Part shown: one piece after another, positions 36,702 to 45,652 of the stretch
Numbering within the stretch: the stretch's first letter is position 1
Layout of the letters: each line of letters starts with the position of its first letter
Assembly: GCF_900637185.1 (NCBI RefSeq)
Contig: NZ_LR134352.1
Location: 248,001-312,000, forward strand
Source of the DNA: Nocardia asteroides
GTDB lineage: Bacteria; Actinomycetota; Actinomycetes; Mycobacteriales; Mycobacteriaceae
Direction: 5' to 3'
DNA: 64,000 nt
The notes under the pieces: model-generated
The model's database searches: none
What the model was told of the DNA's origin: nothing
The model's input: only the letters and a program-made list of their open reading frames with translations
Program-made: the position numbers and the translations under genes

Positions 36702-38815
36702 CCGCCACCATCGCACCACCGACGGCCGGCCCGGCCGCGCCCACCACCTCGCCCCGAAAGCGCTGGGAATTCCCGGCATTGGGCCTGCTGCTGGTCGGCA
36801 CCCTCATCGCCTATCTGATCAATCTCAGCGCCAACGGCTGGGCCAACGACTTCTACGCCGCTGCCGTGCAGGCGGGTTCGCAGTCGTGGACGGCGTTCTT
36901 CTTCGGCTCCTCCGACGCGGCCAATTCGATCACCGTCGACAAACCGCCCGCCTCGCTGTGGGTGATGGAGTTGTCGGTGCGGCTGTTCGGGCTCAACAGC
37001 TGGAGCATGCTGGTGCCGCAGGTCCTGCTCGGCGTCGCGACGGTCGCGGCGCTGTGGGCCGCGGTGCGCAGGTCCTTCGGTCCGGCGGCGGGTTTGATCG
37101 CGGGCACCGTACTCGCCGTGACGCCCGTCGCGGCCCTGATGTTCCGCTTCAACAACCCCGATGCCCTGCTGGTCCTGCTGATGACCGCGGCCGCCTGGGC
37201 GATGACGCGCGCGGTGGCCGACGGGCGGTGGCGCTGGCTGCTGCTGACCGGCGGCCTGATCGGCTTCGGCTTCCTCGCCAAGCAGTTACAGGTGCTGCTG
37301 GTGGTGCCCGCGCTGGCACTGACCTACCTGGTCGCCGGGCCACCGCGGCTGGGCAAGCGGATCGCCCAGCTGTTCGCCGCCGGTGCGGCCATGGTGGTCG
37401 CGGCGGGCTGGTGGCTGCTGGCGGTGGAGCTGTGGCCCGCCGACCAGCGGCCGTGGATCGGTGGCTCGCAGCACAATTCGATCATCGAACTCACCCTCGG
37501 CTACAACGGTCTCGGCAGGCTGAACGGCAACGAGACCGGCAGCGTGGGCCCGGGCGGCGAACTGCCCGCGGGCGGCAACGGGATGTGGGGCAGCACCGGC
37601 ATCACCCGGCTGTTCGAACCCGCGCAGGGCGGGCAGATCGCCTGGCTGGTCCCGGCCGCATTGGCCGCGCTGGTCGCGGGCCTGGTGCTGCGCGGACGGG
37701 CGCCGCGCACCGATCGCCGCCGCGCCGCGCTGATCCTGTGGGGTGGCTGGCTGCTGATCACCGGACTGGTGTTCAGCTACATGGCCGGCATCTTCCACCA
37801 GTACTACACCGTGGCGCTCGCGCCCGCGGTGGCCGCGCTGACCGGCATTGGGGCGGTGCAGCTGTGGGGTGCGCGCCAGCGGCTGTGGGTGCGCCTGGCG
37901 TGCGCGCTCGGCCTCGGCCTCACCACCGCCACGGCGTGGATGCTGTTGTCGCGCAGCGCTTCCTTCCAGCCATGGTTGCGGTGGGCGATCCTGGTGGTCG
38001 GTGTACTGGTGACGATCGCCGTCGCCTTCCCCCTCGCCCGCAAGCAGTCGATCGTGGCCGCCGCGGCCGCCGCGTTCATCGGGCTGGCCGGGCCGGTCGC
38101 CTACACGGTCGACACCATCGGCTCGGCGCACTCCGGCGCCATCCCGTCGGCGGGGCCGAGTGCCGGTGGGATGCACGGGATGGGTGGTCGGCCCGGCGAC
38201 CGGATGGGCGCCATGCCCGGCGATGGCGGTGCGCCCGACGGTGCGATGCCGGGTCGTCCGGACGGCGGGGCTTCGCCGGGTGACGGCACCGCGCAGGGCG
38301 GGGGCGCTAGCGGGCGGCCGGACGGTATGGGCCTGCCCGGCGGAACCAGCTCGCAGAGCGGTGCGGCCTCCTCCGGCGGAACCGGCTCGACAGCCGGCGG
38401 GGCGACCGCCCAGGACGGTGCCGCCGACCAGCGGATGGGCGGTTTCGGCGGGCTGCTCGGTGGATCGCGTCCGAGCGATCAGATCGTCACGCTGTTCGAG
38501 CGGAACGGGGGCGACTACACCTGGGTCGCCGCGACGGTCGGCTCGAACAGCGCCGCCGGATACCAGCTGGCGACCGAGCTTCCGGTCATGCCGATCGGCG
38601 GCTTCAACGGCAGCGACCCCTCCCCCACCCTCGAACAGTTCCAGCGCTATGTGGCCGAGGGCGAGATCCACTACTTCGTGGCGGGCGGACGCGGTGGCCC
38701 CGGCGGCAACAGCACCTCGACCAGTGCCGCCATCACCACCTGGGTCACGGAGAACTACACCGCCGTCACGGTCGACGGCGTCACCCTCTACGACCTCACC
38801 CAGCCGAAGTCGTAG
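36698..38815 (+). CDS. GT39/ArnT-like polyprenyl-phosphate-dependent glycosyltransferase
   Basis: A 705-residue GT-C integral membrane glycosyltransferase related to ArnT, YkcB and protein mannosyltransferases. The first extracytoplasmic loop carries the expected acidic catalytic residue (ANDFYAAAVQAGSQSW). About 10-12 helices follow to residue 475. A Gly/Ala/Met/Ser low-complexity segment (about 487-580) then leads to a C-terminal soluble domain (RPSDQIVTLFERNGGDYTWV onward) that faces outside. It should transfer the sugar made available by the upstream GT2-GtrA protein onto an envelope component. A terminator hairpin follows. Confidence 0.88.
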   Translation: MTATIAPPTAGPAAPTTSPRKRWEFPALGLLLVGTLIAYLINLSANGWANDFYAAAVQAGSQSWTAFFFGSSDAANSITVDKPPASLWVMELSVRLFGLNSWSMLVPQVLLGVATVAALWAAVRRSFGPAAGLIAGTVLAVTPVAALMFRFNNPDALLVLLMTAAAWAMTRAVADGRWRWLLLTGGLIGFGFLAKQLQVLLVVPALALTYLVAGPPRLGKRIAQLFAAGAAMVVAAGWWLLAVELWPADQRPWIGGSQHNSIIELTLGYNGLGRLNGNETGSVGPGGELPAGGNGMWGSTGITRLFEPAQGGQIAWLVPAALAALVAGLVLRGRAPRTDRRRAALILWGGWLLITGLVFSYMAGIFHQYYTVALAPAVAALTGIGAVQLWGARQRLWVRLACALGLGLTTATAWMLLSRSASFQPWLRWAILVVGVLVTIAVAFPLARKQSIVAAAAAAFIGLAGPVAYTVDTIGSAHSGAIPSAGPSAGGMHGMGGRPGDRMGAMPGDGGAPDGAMPGRPDGGASPGDGTAQGGGASGRPDGMGLPGGTSSQSGAASSGGTGSTAGGATAQDGAADQRMGGFGGLLGGSRPSDQIVTLFERNGGDYTWVAATVGSNSAAGYQLATELPVMPIGGFNGSDPSPTLEQFQRYVAEGEIHYFVAGGRGGPGGNSTSTSAAITTWVTENYTAVTVDGVTLYDLTQPKS

Positions 38816-38827
38816 GCCGACGTCGGC

Positions 38828-38861
38828 GCGGCCCGGCGGATCGGCTGATCCACCGGGCCGC
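38828..38861. terminator. Bidirectional terminator hairpin
   Basis: A 15-bp stem (GCGGCCCGGCGGATC at 38828-38842 against 38847-38861, one mismatch) with a 4-base loop lies between the convergent GT39 and PE-PPE hydrolase genes. Confidence 0.75.
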
Positions 38862-38881
38862 CCCGCGTGTTCGCCTCCCGC

Positions 38882-40219
38882 TCAGGGTGTTCCGGGCGGG
38901 GCGAAGAAGTCGCGGACCAGGGAGACGACGGGGTTCGGCGGCAGGAGGTCTTCCAGATTGGTCAGCACGTCGGCGGGCGGCAGTGTGCGTTCCGGCGTGC
39001 GCTCGGGGTTCTCCCATTCGGCCACCGCGGCGACGATGCCCTGATCGATAGCGGCGGGCAGGTCGGTGCCGAGGGTGGCCATCTTCGCCGGGTTCAGCGG
39101 TTCCGCGAACTGGAGCGGGGTCGGCGCGCTGTAATCCGCGCGGTTGTAGCCGGTTTCGATCAGCACGCGCAGCGCGGGCTCCACCAGGACGGCGGCGGGT
39201 TCGGTCACCGCGGTGTTGCCGGTGTGCTGCCCGATCGCGCGTAGTGGATACAGCAGCGGCAGCGTGCCGTCCGGGTTCGGGATCGTGACATAGGTCGTGT
39301 CGCCATGGGTTTGGCAGTGCTCCGGGTAGGTCGCGCAGTCCTGCTGCGCGATGTACTCGGCCGGGTCCCGGTACCCGTAGATGGCGGCGCCCGCCTTGGG
39401 CTCGCTCCCCGCGCCGTTGCCCTTGGGCTGCAGGTACGACGGATGGATCAGCAAGGTACCCAGCAGCGCGTTGGCATCGGCGAGCACATTGAGCGGATAG
39501 GCGGGGAAATCGGAGATGCCGTCGTACTGCATCGCGATATCCCTTGTCGCGATGCCGGTGTCGGTGGGCGTCGGCGGGCCGAAGGTGATGTCGGCGACGG
39601 GAATTCCGCCGAACCGCACTGGCCGCTCGATGATGCCGCCGTTGGGACGATTCGGATTCGCGATGAGCACGAACGCCAGCCGATCCTTGTCCGCCTGCGA
39701 CAGCCCGGCCGACCCGGCCTTCTGCGCACTGGCCACGGTCGAGCCCTGCGAATAGCCGAAGATGACCACTCGGCCGTCGCCGCCCAGCTGCCGCGCGGCC
39801 AGCGCACCCAGACTCGCCACCCCGTCGGCCACCGACGGATCCCACTTCGCCGAGGACGCCTCCGGCCCCTTCGACGAGATGACCGGCCACAGCGACGCGT
39901 CGTACGGCACCGGTACGAACACCACACCGGGACAGGAGTTGTCGCTACAACCTCGCGCGCCGGGATCGATGAAGTGCTGGTAGGCGTTGCTCTCGAAATT
40001 GTGCGCGACTCCGGGATCGCTGGTGCCGGTGCCGGGCACGATCAGCGCCGTGGTGGCGGCCAGCGCCGCACCGACACTCTGCACCTTCAACCAGCCGACG
40101 CCCAGCCCCATCGCCGCGACGGTCGCGGCACCGCGCCGCACCATCTTTCGCTTCCGCCCACCACCATCGGCCGTCTCCGGCGACGGTCCGGCAACTCGCA
40201 CACTCGACGACTGGGGCAT
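38882..40219 (-). CDS. PE-PPE-domain alpha/beta hydrolase (secreted or membrane anchored)
   Basis: A 445-residue protein. A basic N-terminus is followed by a hydrophobic segment (about residues 29-55), then a PE-PPE (PF08237-type) serine hydrolase domain. The nucleophile elbow is GYSQGS, and the family's opening ALIVPGTGTSDPG and CPGVVFVPVPYDASLW are visible. In mycobacteria this domain is usually attached to PE or PPE proteins and acts as an esterase/cutinase-like enzyme. Here it has its own signal/anchor and no PE or PPE module. ATG at 40219 replaces a longer frame to 40261. It probably acts on lipids of the envelope or host. Confidence 0.85.
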   Translation of the reverse strand: MPQSSSVRVAGPSPETADGGGRKRKMVRRGAATVAAMGLGVGWLKVQSVGAALAATTALIVPGTGTSDPGVAHNFESNAYQHFIDPGARGCSDNSCPGVVFVPVPYDASLWPVISSKGPEASSAKWDPSVADGVASLGALAARQLGGDGRVVIFGYSQGSTVASAQKAGSAGLSQADKDRLAFVLIANPNRPNGGIIERPVRFGGIPVADITFGPPTPTDTGIATRDIAMQYDGISDFPAYPLNVLADANALLGTLLIHPSYLQPKGNGAGSEPKAGAAIYGYRDPAEYIAQQDCATYPEHCQTHGDTTYVTIPNPDGTLPLLYPLRAIGQHTGNTAVTEPAAVLVEPALRVLIETGYNRADYSAPTPLQFAEPLNPAKMATLGTDLPAAIDQGIVAAVAEWENPERTPERTLPPADVLTNLEDLLPPNPVVSLVRDFFAPPGTP

Positions 40220-40321
40220 GGGCTGACCCTTCGGCAGGAGGGAAGAGCGATACCTCGGCAATTGCGGAGCAATTCTGACAGCCGGTCACGGTGTGACGCA
40301 AGCCACTCGAGGCGTGGTGCC

Positions 40322-40753
40322 TCAGGACGCTTCGAGACTGCCCCGGGGCGCCACCCAGCGATGATTCAGATCGACCACCGAGGAGACGGTTTCGAAGTCG
40401 GCGTCGTAGTGCAGGATGACGAGGCGGTGCTCCACCGCCAGCACCGAACTGAGCAGATCGTGGATGCCCACGGCACGGTGTCGGCCCGAGCGGGCGAGCT
40501 CACGCTGGATCGCGAAAGCACTCTGCCAGTGCTCGTCATTGGTGGGCAGGTGCTCGAACAGCACCCGCCGGTCGGCCCTGACCTGCTCGTATTCGACCGG
40601 ATTGCGTGCACTGTAGAGGGCTTCCGCGTCGATGGGCGCGCAGGACGCCACCACCCCCGCCTCGATCAAGGGCGTGAGTTGCGCGGCGACCGCGGAATGG
40701 CGCATGCGCGCCAGCGCACTCGTATCGACGAGGTACCGCGCGGTTATCGCCAT
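40322..40753 (-). CDS. vapC: VapC-type PIN-domain toxin
   Basis: A 143-residue PIN-domain ribonuclease. The conserved acidic residues are visible: Asp10 in YLVDTSALAR, a mid-protein Glu in APIDAEALYS, and Asp residues in GIHDLLSSVLA and LHYDADFE. Family members cut tRNA or rRNA when freed from antitoxin. ATG at 40753 lies inside the end of the antitoxin gene (10-bp overlap), so the pair is translated together. Confidence 0.88.
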   Translation of the reverse strand: MAITARYLVDTSALARMRHSAVAAQLTPLIEAGVVASCAPIDAEALYSARNPVEYEQVRADRRVLFEHLPTNDEHWQSAFAIQRELARSGRHRAVGIHDLLSSVLAVEHRLVILHYDADFETVSSVVDLNHRWVAPRGSLEAS

Positions 40754-40950
40754 ACGTCGTCGCGCCGATCCTTGTCGGCCATCTCTTCCATGCCGCCGTT
40801 GATCAACCATTCGACGTGCCGCGCACGGGCAGCGGCGACCGTCGCCGAACGCAGCGCGGCCCGAACCGTATCGGAGACACCGGTGGTCCCGAGCGCATCC
40901 TGTGCCGACTCGAGCAGCTCGTCGTCGATCTCGATCAGTCGTTTGGTCAT
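40744..40950 (-). CDS. vapB: VapB-type antitoxin
   Basis: A 68-residue antitoxin of the VapB (Rv-type, MTKRLIEIDDELLESAQ) family. The N-terminal ribbon-helix-helix binds DNA and the C-terminal tail (INGGMEEMADKDRRDDVWR) should bind and block the VapC active site. ATG at 40950 is chosen; a longer frame from 40980 would overlap the AT-rich promoter. It is the first gene of the vapBC operon and probably autorepresses at the upstream TATATA repeats. Confidence 0.87.
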   Translation of the reverse strand: MTKRLIEIDDELLESAQDALGTTGVSDTVRAALRSATVAAARARHVEWLINGGMEEMADKDRRDDVWR

Positions 40951-40963
40951 GCCGCAGTCCCTC

Positions 40964-40995
40964 GATATATATTCCCCCATGCCGAGACTATATAC
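40964..40995 (-). promoter_or_regulatory. AT-rich promoter/operator of vapBC
   Basis: Two TATATA tracts, in GATATATATTC and GACTATATACC, are separated by about 18 bp. They form an imperfect dyad immediately upstream of vapB, in an otherwise GC-rich region. This fits an operator for a ribbon-helix-helix antitoxin overlapping a -10 box. Confidence 0.5.
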
Positions 40996-41010
40996 CCGCG
41001 AAGGCGCAGG

Positions 41011-41634
41011 TCACAAGGGTCGATCACCCTGATTCAACGCCGCGTGCAACGTCACCGCCCACTGATCGACGATCTGCTTGCGCCGTGCCGAGTCGTCGGT
41101 GAGCACATCGGCCAGGCCCAGCCCGCGGGCCAGGTCGAGGGTGGCCTGCACCAGGTGGTGGGCGACCGGATCGGAGTCGTCCACGCCCAGCGCGGCGACC
41201 GCGCGGCGGTGCGCGATCCGGCCGAACCGCGCCTCCAGCGGGACGATTCGTTCGCGCAGGGCGGGGTCGGCGGCGGCGTGGGTCCACACCTGCAGGGCCG
41301 CCTTGAACAGCGGGGAGGTGTAGGACTCGACCAGGCCGGAGACCACGGCGCGGGTGCGGCCGACGCCCGCGTCGACCGCGCTGATGGCGGCGGCCTCGGC
41401 GGCCGACTGGTCCATCCTGGTGTCGAACATGTACTCGAGGGCGCCGGTGATCAGGTCTTCCCTGGTGGGGAAATGGTGCTGGGCGGCACCGCGCGACACC
41501 CCGGCCCGTTCGGCGACCACTGCCACCGTGGCCGCCGACCAGCCGGTCTCGGCCAGGCAGTCGATGGTCGCCTCGAGCAGCCGCTGCCGGGTGGCCCGGC
41601 TGCGGTCCTGCTTGGGTTCGTGGGGTGTCGCCAT
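41011..41634 (-). CDS. TetR-family regulator, last gene of the Atu-like operon
   Basis: A 207-residue TetR repressor (HTH residues 15-60: GWSAATVAVVAERAGVSRGA, then QHHFPTREDL). Its start is 4 bp after the enoyl-CoA hydratase stop, so it is cotranscribed as gene seven. It is the best candidate to bind the dyad upstream of the first gene (50145-50160) and feed back on the whole operon. In Pseudomonas, AtuR of the acyclic-terpene cluster is also a TetR protein. Confidence 0.87.
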   Translation of the reverse strand: MATPHEPKQDRSRATRQRLLEATIDCLAETGWSAATVAVVAERAGVSRGAAQHHFPTREDLITGALEYMFDTRMDQSAAEAAAISAVDAGVGRTRAVVSGLVESYTSPLFKAALQVWTHAAADPALRERIVPLEARFGRIAHRRAVAALGVDDSDPVAHHLVQATLDLARGLGLADVLTDDSARRKQIVDQWAVTLHAALNQGDRPL

Positions 41635-41638
41635 CGGA

Positions 41639-42421
41639 CTATTGTGCCCAGCTGGGCGGACGCTTCTGGAAGAAGGCGGTCATGCCCTCGATCACCTCGG
41701 GGGTGCCGAAGAACCCGGCCGAGCGCTGCGCGAGCTCCTCGGCCTCGGCGTCGAAGCGGGCCAGCAGCACCGCGTTGACGAGTCGCTTGGACTCGGCCAG
41801 ACCCTGCGGCGAGCCCTTGCGCAGCTCGCCACACAGGCGTTTCACCTCGGCGGCGGCATCGCCGGCGGCCACGGTGACCAGGCCGATCTCCCGCGCGGTC
41901 GCGGCGTCGAACTTCTCGCCGGTGAGGAAGTAGCGGCTCGCCGAGCGCTGGTCCATGCGCGGCACCAGCGTGAGCGAGATCATGAACGGCGCCATCCCGA
42001 TGCGGACCTCGGTGAGCGCGAAACTACTGCCGGGACCGGCGACGACCAGGTCGCACGCACCGATGATGCCCATGCCGCCCGCGCGGACATTGCCGTCGAT
42101 CTGGGCGACGACCGGCTTGGGCGAGGCCAGGATGCCGCGCAGCACGTCGATCATCACGCGGGTGCGCTGATCGGCCGCGGTCGCCGGGTCGGCGGTGCTC
42201 GCCTCCTTCAGGTCGGCGCCCGCGCAGAAGGTGTCGCCGGTGTGCGCGAGCACGATGCCGCGCACGCCGGGATCGGTGTTCGCCGCGTCCAGCCCGGCCA
42301 GCAGCTCGCGAACGAGCTTGGACGAGAGGGCATTGCGGTTGTGCGGGGAATCGAAGGTCAGCGTCGCGAACCCGTCGACGACCTCGTAGCGGACGAACGG
42401 TGCTTCCGTCGCGTCACTCAT
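41639..42421 (-). CDS. echA7: Enoyl-CoA hydratase/isomerase family protein (EchA7-like)
   Basis: A 260-residue crotonase. The oxyanion-hole segments are FCAGADLKEA and QIDGNVRAGGMGIIGACD; helix ALTEVRIGMAP follows. Position matches Rv0971c. In an Atu- or Liu-like route it would hydrate the carboxylated enoyl-CoA (isohexenyl-glutaconyl-CoA or 3-methylglutaconyl-CoA). ATG at 42421. A strong hairpin with a T-rich tail separates it from the upstream fadE12-like gene, so its expression may be attenuated relative to the rest of the operon. Confidence 0.87.
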   Translation of the reverse strand: MSDATEAPFVRYEVVDGFATLTFDSPHNRNALSSKLVRELLAGLDAANTDPGVRGIVLAHTGDTFCAGADLKEASTADPATAADQRTRVMIDVLRGILASPKPVVAQIDGNVRAGGMGIIGACDLVVAGPGSSFALTEVRIGMAPFMISLTLVPRMDQRSASRYFLTGEKFDAATAREIGLVTVAAGDAAAEVKRLCGELRKGSPQGLAESKRLVNAVLLARFDAEAEELAQRSAGFFGTPEVIEGMTAFFQKRPPSWAQ

Positions 42422-42448
42422 CGGGACTCCTGTTCGTCCGAGGAAAAG

Positions 42449-42481
42449 ACGGCGGTCGCCCACCACCGGGGCGACCGCCGT
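42449..42481 (-). terminator. Intrinsic terminator-like hairpin inside the operon
   Basis: A perfect 13-bp stem (arms 42449-42461 and 42469-42481, GGGCGACCGCCGT/ACGGCGGTCGCCC) with a 7-base loop. On the minus strand it is followed by CTTTTCC, a short U-tract. It lies between fadE12 and echA7, two genes otherwise in one operon. Partial termination would lower hydratase and TetR levels. Confidence 0.7.
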
Positions 42482-42486
42482 GGGAT

Positions 42487-43647
42487 CTAGTACGAGCGCG
42501 GCAGACCGAGCGAGTGCTGGGCCACGAAGTTCAGGATCATCTCGCGGCTGACCGGCGCGATCCGCATGATGCGCGCCGCCTGCAGCATGGCCGAGAGCCC
42601 GACCTCCTTGGTCAGACCCGAACCGCCGTGGGTCTGGATCGCCTGGTCCAGCGCCTTGATGCTGGCCTCGGCGGCCGCGTACTTGGCCATGTTGGCGGCC
42701 TCGGCGGCGCCGAACTCGTCGCCCGCGTCGTACAGGGTGGCGGCCTTCTGCATCATCAGCTTGGCCAGTTCCAGCTCGATCTTGATCTGCGCGAGCGGGT
42801 GCGAGACACCCTGGTGCGCGCCGATCGGCGTCTTCCAGACGGTGCGCTCCTTGGCGTATTCCACCGCGCGGTCGATCGCGTAGCGGCCGAGGCCGATCGC
42901 CATGGCCGAGCCCATGATCCGCTCGGGGTTCAGGCCCGCGAACAGCTGCGCGATGGCCGCGTCCTCGGAGCCGACGAGCGCGTCGGCGGGCAGGCGCACG
43001 TCGTCGAAGAACAGGGTGTACTGGTGATCCGGCTCGATGACGTCCATCTCCTGGACGTTCTTCACCAGGCCGGGCGCGTCCACCGGGACGATGAACAGCG
43101 CGGGCTTGAGCTTGCCGGTCTTGTGGTCCTCGGTGCGCGAGACCACCAGGATGGCCTCGGCCTGATCGACGCCGGAGATGAAGATCTTGCGGCCGTTGAG
43201 GATCCAGTCGCCACCGTCGCGGCGGGCGGTGGTGGTGATCTGGTGCGAGTTGGAGCCCGCGTCGGGCTCGGTGATCGCGAAAACCATCTTGGCCGAGCCG
43301 TCCGACAGCTTGGGCAGCCAGTTCTGCTTCTGCGCGTCGGTGCCGTACTTGGTGATGATGGTGCCGCAGATGGCCGGGGAGACCACCATCAGCAGCAGAC
43401 CGGCGCCCTGCGCCGACAGCTCTTCCTGCACCAGCGCCAGCTCGTACATGCCGGCGCCACCGCCGCCGTACTCCTCGGGCAGGTTCACGCCGAGGAAGCC
43501 GAGCTTGCCCGCCTCGTCCCACAGCTCGGTGAGCGGCTCGTTCTTGCGCGAGAGTGGCAGCACGTAGTCGCGGTAGTTGTACTTGGCCGCCAGCGACGCG
43601 ACCGCCGCGCGCAGTGCCTTCTGCTCTTCGGTTTCGTGGAAGCTCAT
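42487..43647 (-). CDS. fadE12: Acyl-CoA dehydrogenase (FadE12-like)
   Basis: A 386-residue flavin acyl-CoA dehydrogenase with ITEPDAGSNSHQ (FAD/substrate motif) and QTHGGSGLTKE near the C-terminus. At the MCAD catalytic-Glu position (IYEGT) this protein reads IAPVS. A Glu is instead present in NPERIMGSA, the site used by isovaleryl-CoA and long-chain acyl-CoA dehydrogenases. That supports a branched-chain-type enzyme. ATG at 43647 overlaps the end of the carboxylase alpha gene (ATGA). Position matches Rv0972c. Confidence 0.9.
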   Translation of the reverse strand: MSFHETEEQKALRAAVASLAAKYNYRDYVLPLSRKNEPLTELWDEAGKLGFLGVNLPEEYGGGGAGMYELALVQEELSAQGAGLLLMVVSPAICGTIITKYGTDAQKQNWLPKLSDGSAKMVFAITEPDAGSNSHQITTTARRDGGDWILNGRKIFISGVDQAEAILVVSRTEDHKTGKLKPALFIVPVDAPGLVKNVQEMDVIEPDHQYTLFFDDVRLPADALVGSEDAAIAQLFAGLNPERIMGSAMAIGLGRYAIDRAVEYAKERTVWKTPIGAHQGVSHPLAQIKIELELAKLMMQKAATLYDAGDEFGAAEAANMAKYAAAEASIKALDQAIQTHGGSGLTKEVGLSAMLQAARIMRIAPVSREMILNFVAQHSLGLPRSY

Positions 43648-45641
43648 GCTGTCTGCTCCTGCTCGTCTTCCTCGACCACGGCGAGGACGGTTCCGACCTC
43701 GACCTGCTGGCCGACGGTCACGTTGAGTGCACTGAGGACGCCGGTGGCCGGCGCGACGATGGTGTGCTCCATCTTCATGGCCTCCAGCCACAGGATGGGC
43801 TGGCCCTGGGTGACCTGGTCGCCCTCGGCCGCGCCGAGCCGGATCACGCTGCCCGGCATGGGCGCCAGCAGCGAACCGGCCGCGACCTGCTCGGACGGGT
43901 CGGTGAAGCGCGGCAGGCGGCGCACGGCCACCGGGCCGAGCGGCGAGTCGACCGCGACGAGGTCGCCGTAGCGGGCGATCTCGAACTGGCGGCGCACCGG
44001 TCCGCGCTCGCCCGGTACCGCGAGCACCACCCGCTCGGGCGCCGCCGAGATCAGCTCGAGGCCGTCGTGACCTTCGACCTCCACGCCGGCCCGGGTGAAC
44101 CGGTACCGCACCTCGTGGGTGCCGCTGGTGCGGCTCTCGTAGGACTTGCGCTGCGGCTGCGAGTTCAGGTTGCGCCACCCGCTCGGGGCGAGGCGGGCGT
44201 AGCGGTTGGTGCTGTGCGCCAGCGCCGCGTCGGCGAGCGCGGCCGCCACGATGGAGAGCGCCTCGTCGGCCTCGGTGACCAGCGGCGCCGACAGCGCGGC
44301 CAGGTCGTGGGTGACGAAGAAGGCGGTGTCGGTGTCACCGGCCAGGAAGGCCGGGTGGCGCAGCACCCGCACCAGCAGATCGCGGTTGGTGACCAGGCCG
44401 TGCAGCTTGGCCCGCTGCAGCGCGGTGGCCAGCAGATGCGCTGCCTCGGCGCGGGTCTCGGCGTAGGAGATGACCTTGGCCAGCATCGGGTCGTAGTGCA
44501 CGCCGACCACCGAACCGTCGACCACGCCGGTGTCCAGCCGGACACCCGCCTGCTCCAGCACGGTGAACTCGCCTGCGGTGAACGGGATCTCGATCTTGTG
44601 CACCGGACCGCTCTGCGGCTGCCAGTCCTGCGCCGGGTCCTCGGCGTAGAGCCGGACCTCGATCGAGTGACCGCGCAGGGCGGGCTGGGTGGCGGGCAGC
44701 GGCAGACCGGCGGCGACCTGCAACTGCAGGCGCACCAGGTCCAGTCCGGTGGTCTGCTCGGTGACCGGATGTTCCACCTGCAGACGGGTGTTCATCTCCA
44801 GGAAGAAGAACTCACCCTTCTCGTCGGCGAGGAACTCGACGGTGCCCGCGCCCTCGTACCCGATCGCCTCGGCGGCCAGCCGCGCGGCCTCGAACAGCCG
44901 ATCGCGCATGCCATCGATCTTCTCCACCAGCGGCGACGGCGCCTCTTCGACGACCTTCTGATGCCTGCGCTGAATCGAGCACTCCCGCTCGCCCACCGCC
45001 CAGGTCTTGCCGAAAGTATCGGACATGACCTGCACTTCGATGTGGCGGCCGGTCTCGAGGTAACGCTCGCAGAACACGGTCGGATCGCCGAAGGCCGACT
45101 CGGCCTCACGCTGAGCGGCGGCGATCTGGTCCCGCAGCTCACCCAGCTCGCGCACCACGCGCATGCCGCGACCGCCACCACCGGCGGAGGCCTTGATCAG
45201 CACCGGCAGGTGCGCCTCGGTGACCTCGGCCGGGTCGAGTTCGGCGAGGACGGGGACACCGGCGGCGTCCATCATCTTCTTCGACTCGACCTTCGAGCCC
45301 ATCTGCTCGATCGCCGCGACCGGCGGACCGATCCACACCAGACCCGCGTCGAGCACCGAACGCGCGAATTCGGCGTTCTCGGAGAGGAATCCGTAGCCGG
45401 GGTGGATGGCGTCGGCACCGGCCGACAGCGCCGCCTCGATGATCAGCTCACCGCGCAGGTAGGTCTCTGCGGGGGTGTTGCCGGGCAGCCGGACCGCGGC
45501 GTCGGCTTCCGACACGTGCGGCGCCGCGGCGTCGGCATCGGAGTACACCGCGGTGGTGCCGATACCCATCCGGCGGCAGGTGGCGAACACGCGGCGCGCG
45601 ATCTCACCACGATTGGCGACGAGAACGTTCGTGATTGGCAT
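43644..45641 (-). CDS. accA2: Acyl-CoA carboxylase alpha subunit (biotin carboxylase + BCCP)
   Basis: A 665-residue protein. The N-terminal biotin-carboxylase ATP-grasp region (NRGEIARRVFATCRRMGIG, IKASAGGGGRGMR, FLEMNTRLQVEHPVTE) spans about residues 1-450. A linker follows, then a C-terminal biotin-carrier domain with the biotinylated Lys in EAMKMEH. It carboxylates biotin for the beta subunit encoded just upstream. The architecture is that of 3-methylcrotonyl-/geranyl-/propionyl-CoA carboxylases. Position matches Rv0973c. Confidence 0.93.
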   Translation of the reverse strand: MPITNVLVANRGEIARRVFATCRRMGIGTTAVYSDADAAAPHVSEADAAVRLPGNTPAETYLRGELIIEAALSAGADAIHPGYGFLSENAEFARSVLDAGLVWIGPPVAAIEQMGSKVESKKMMDAAGVPVLAELDPAEVTEAHLPVLIKASAGGGGRGMRVVRELGELRDQIAAAQREAESAFGDPTVFCERYLETGRHIEVQVMSDTFGKTWAVGERECSIQRRHQKVVEEAPSPLVEKIDGMRDRLFEAARLAAEAIGYEGAGTVEFLADEKGEFFFLEMNTRLQVEHPVTEQTTGLDLVRLQLQVAAGLPLPATQPALRGHSIEVRLYAEDPAQDWQPQSGPVHKIEIPFTAGEFTVLEQAGVRLDTGVVDGSVVGVHYDPMLAKVISYAETRAEAAHLLATALQRAKLHGLVTNRDLLVRVLRHPAFLAGDTDTAFFVTHDLAALSAPLVTEADEALSIVAAALADAALAHSTNRYARLAPSGWRNLNSQPQRKSYESRTSGTHEVRYRFTRAGVEVEGHDGLELISAAPERVVLAVPGERGPVRRQFEIARYGDLVAVDSPLGPVAVRRLPRFTDPSEQVAAGSLLAPMPGSVIRLGAAEGDQVTQGQPILWLEAMKMEHTIVAPATGVLSALNVTVGQQVEVGTVLAVVEEDEQEQTA

Positions 45642-45652
45642 GTTGTCGCGCC

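Noticed and set aside
34605..36779. A 724-residue minus-strand open frame opposite the methyltransferase and GT2-GtrA genes
   Set aside because: Shadow composition (His/Gln/Arg/Gly-rich, no domains). It covers two well-supported plus-strand genes.
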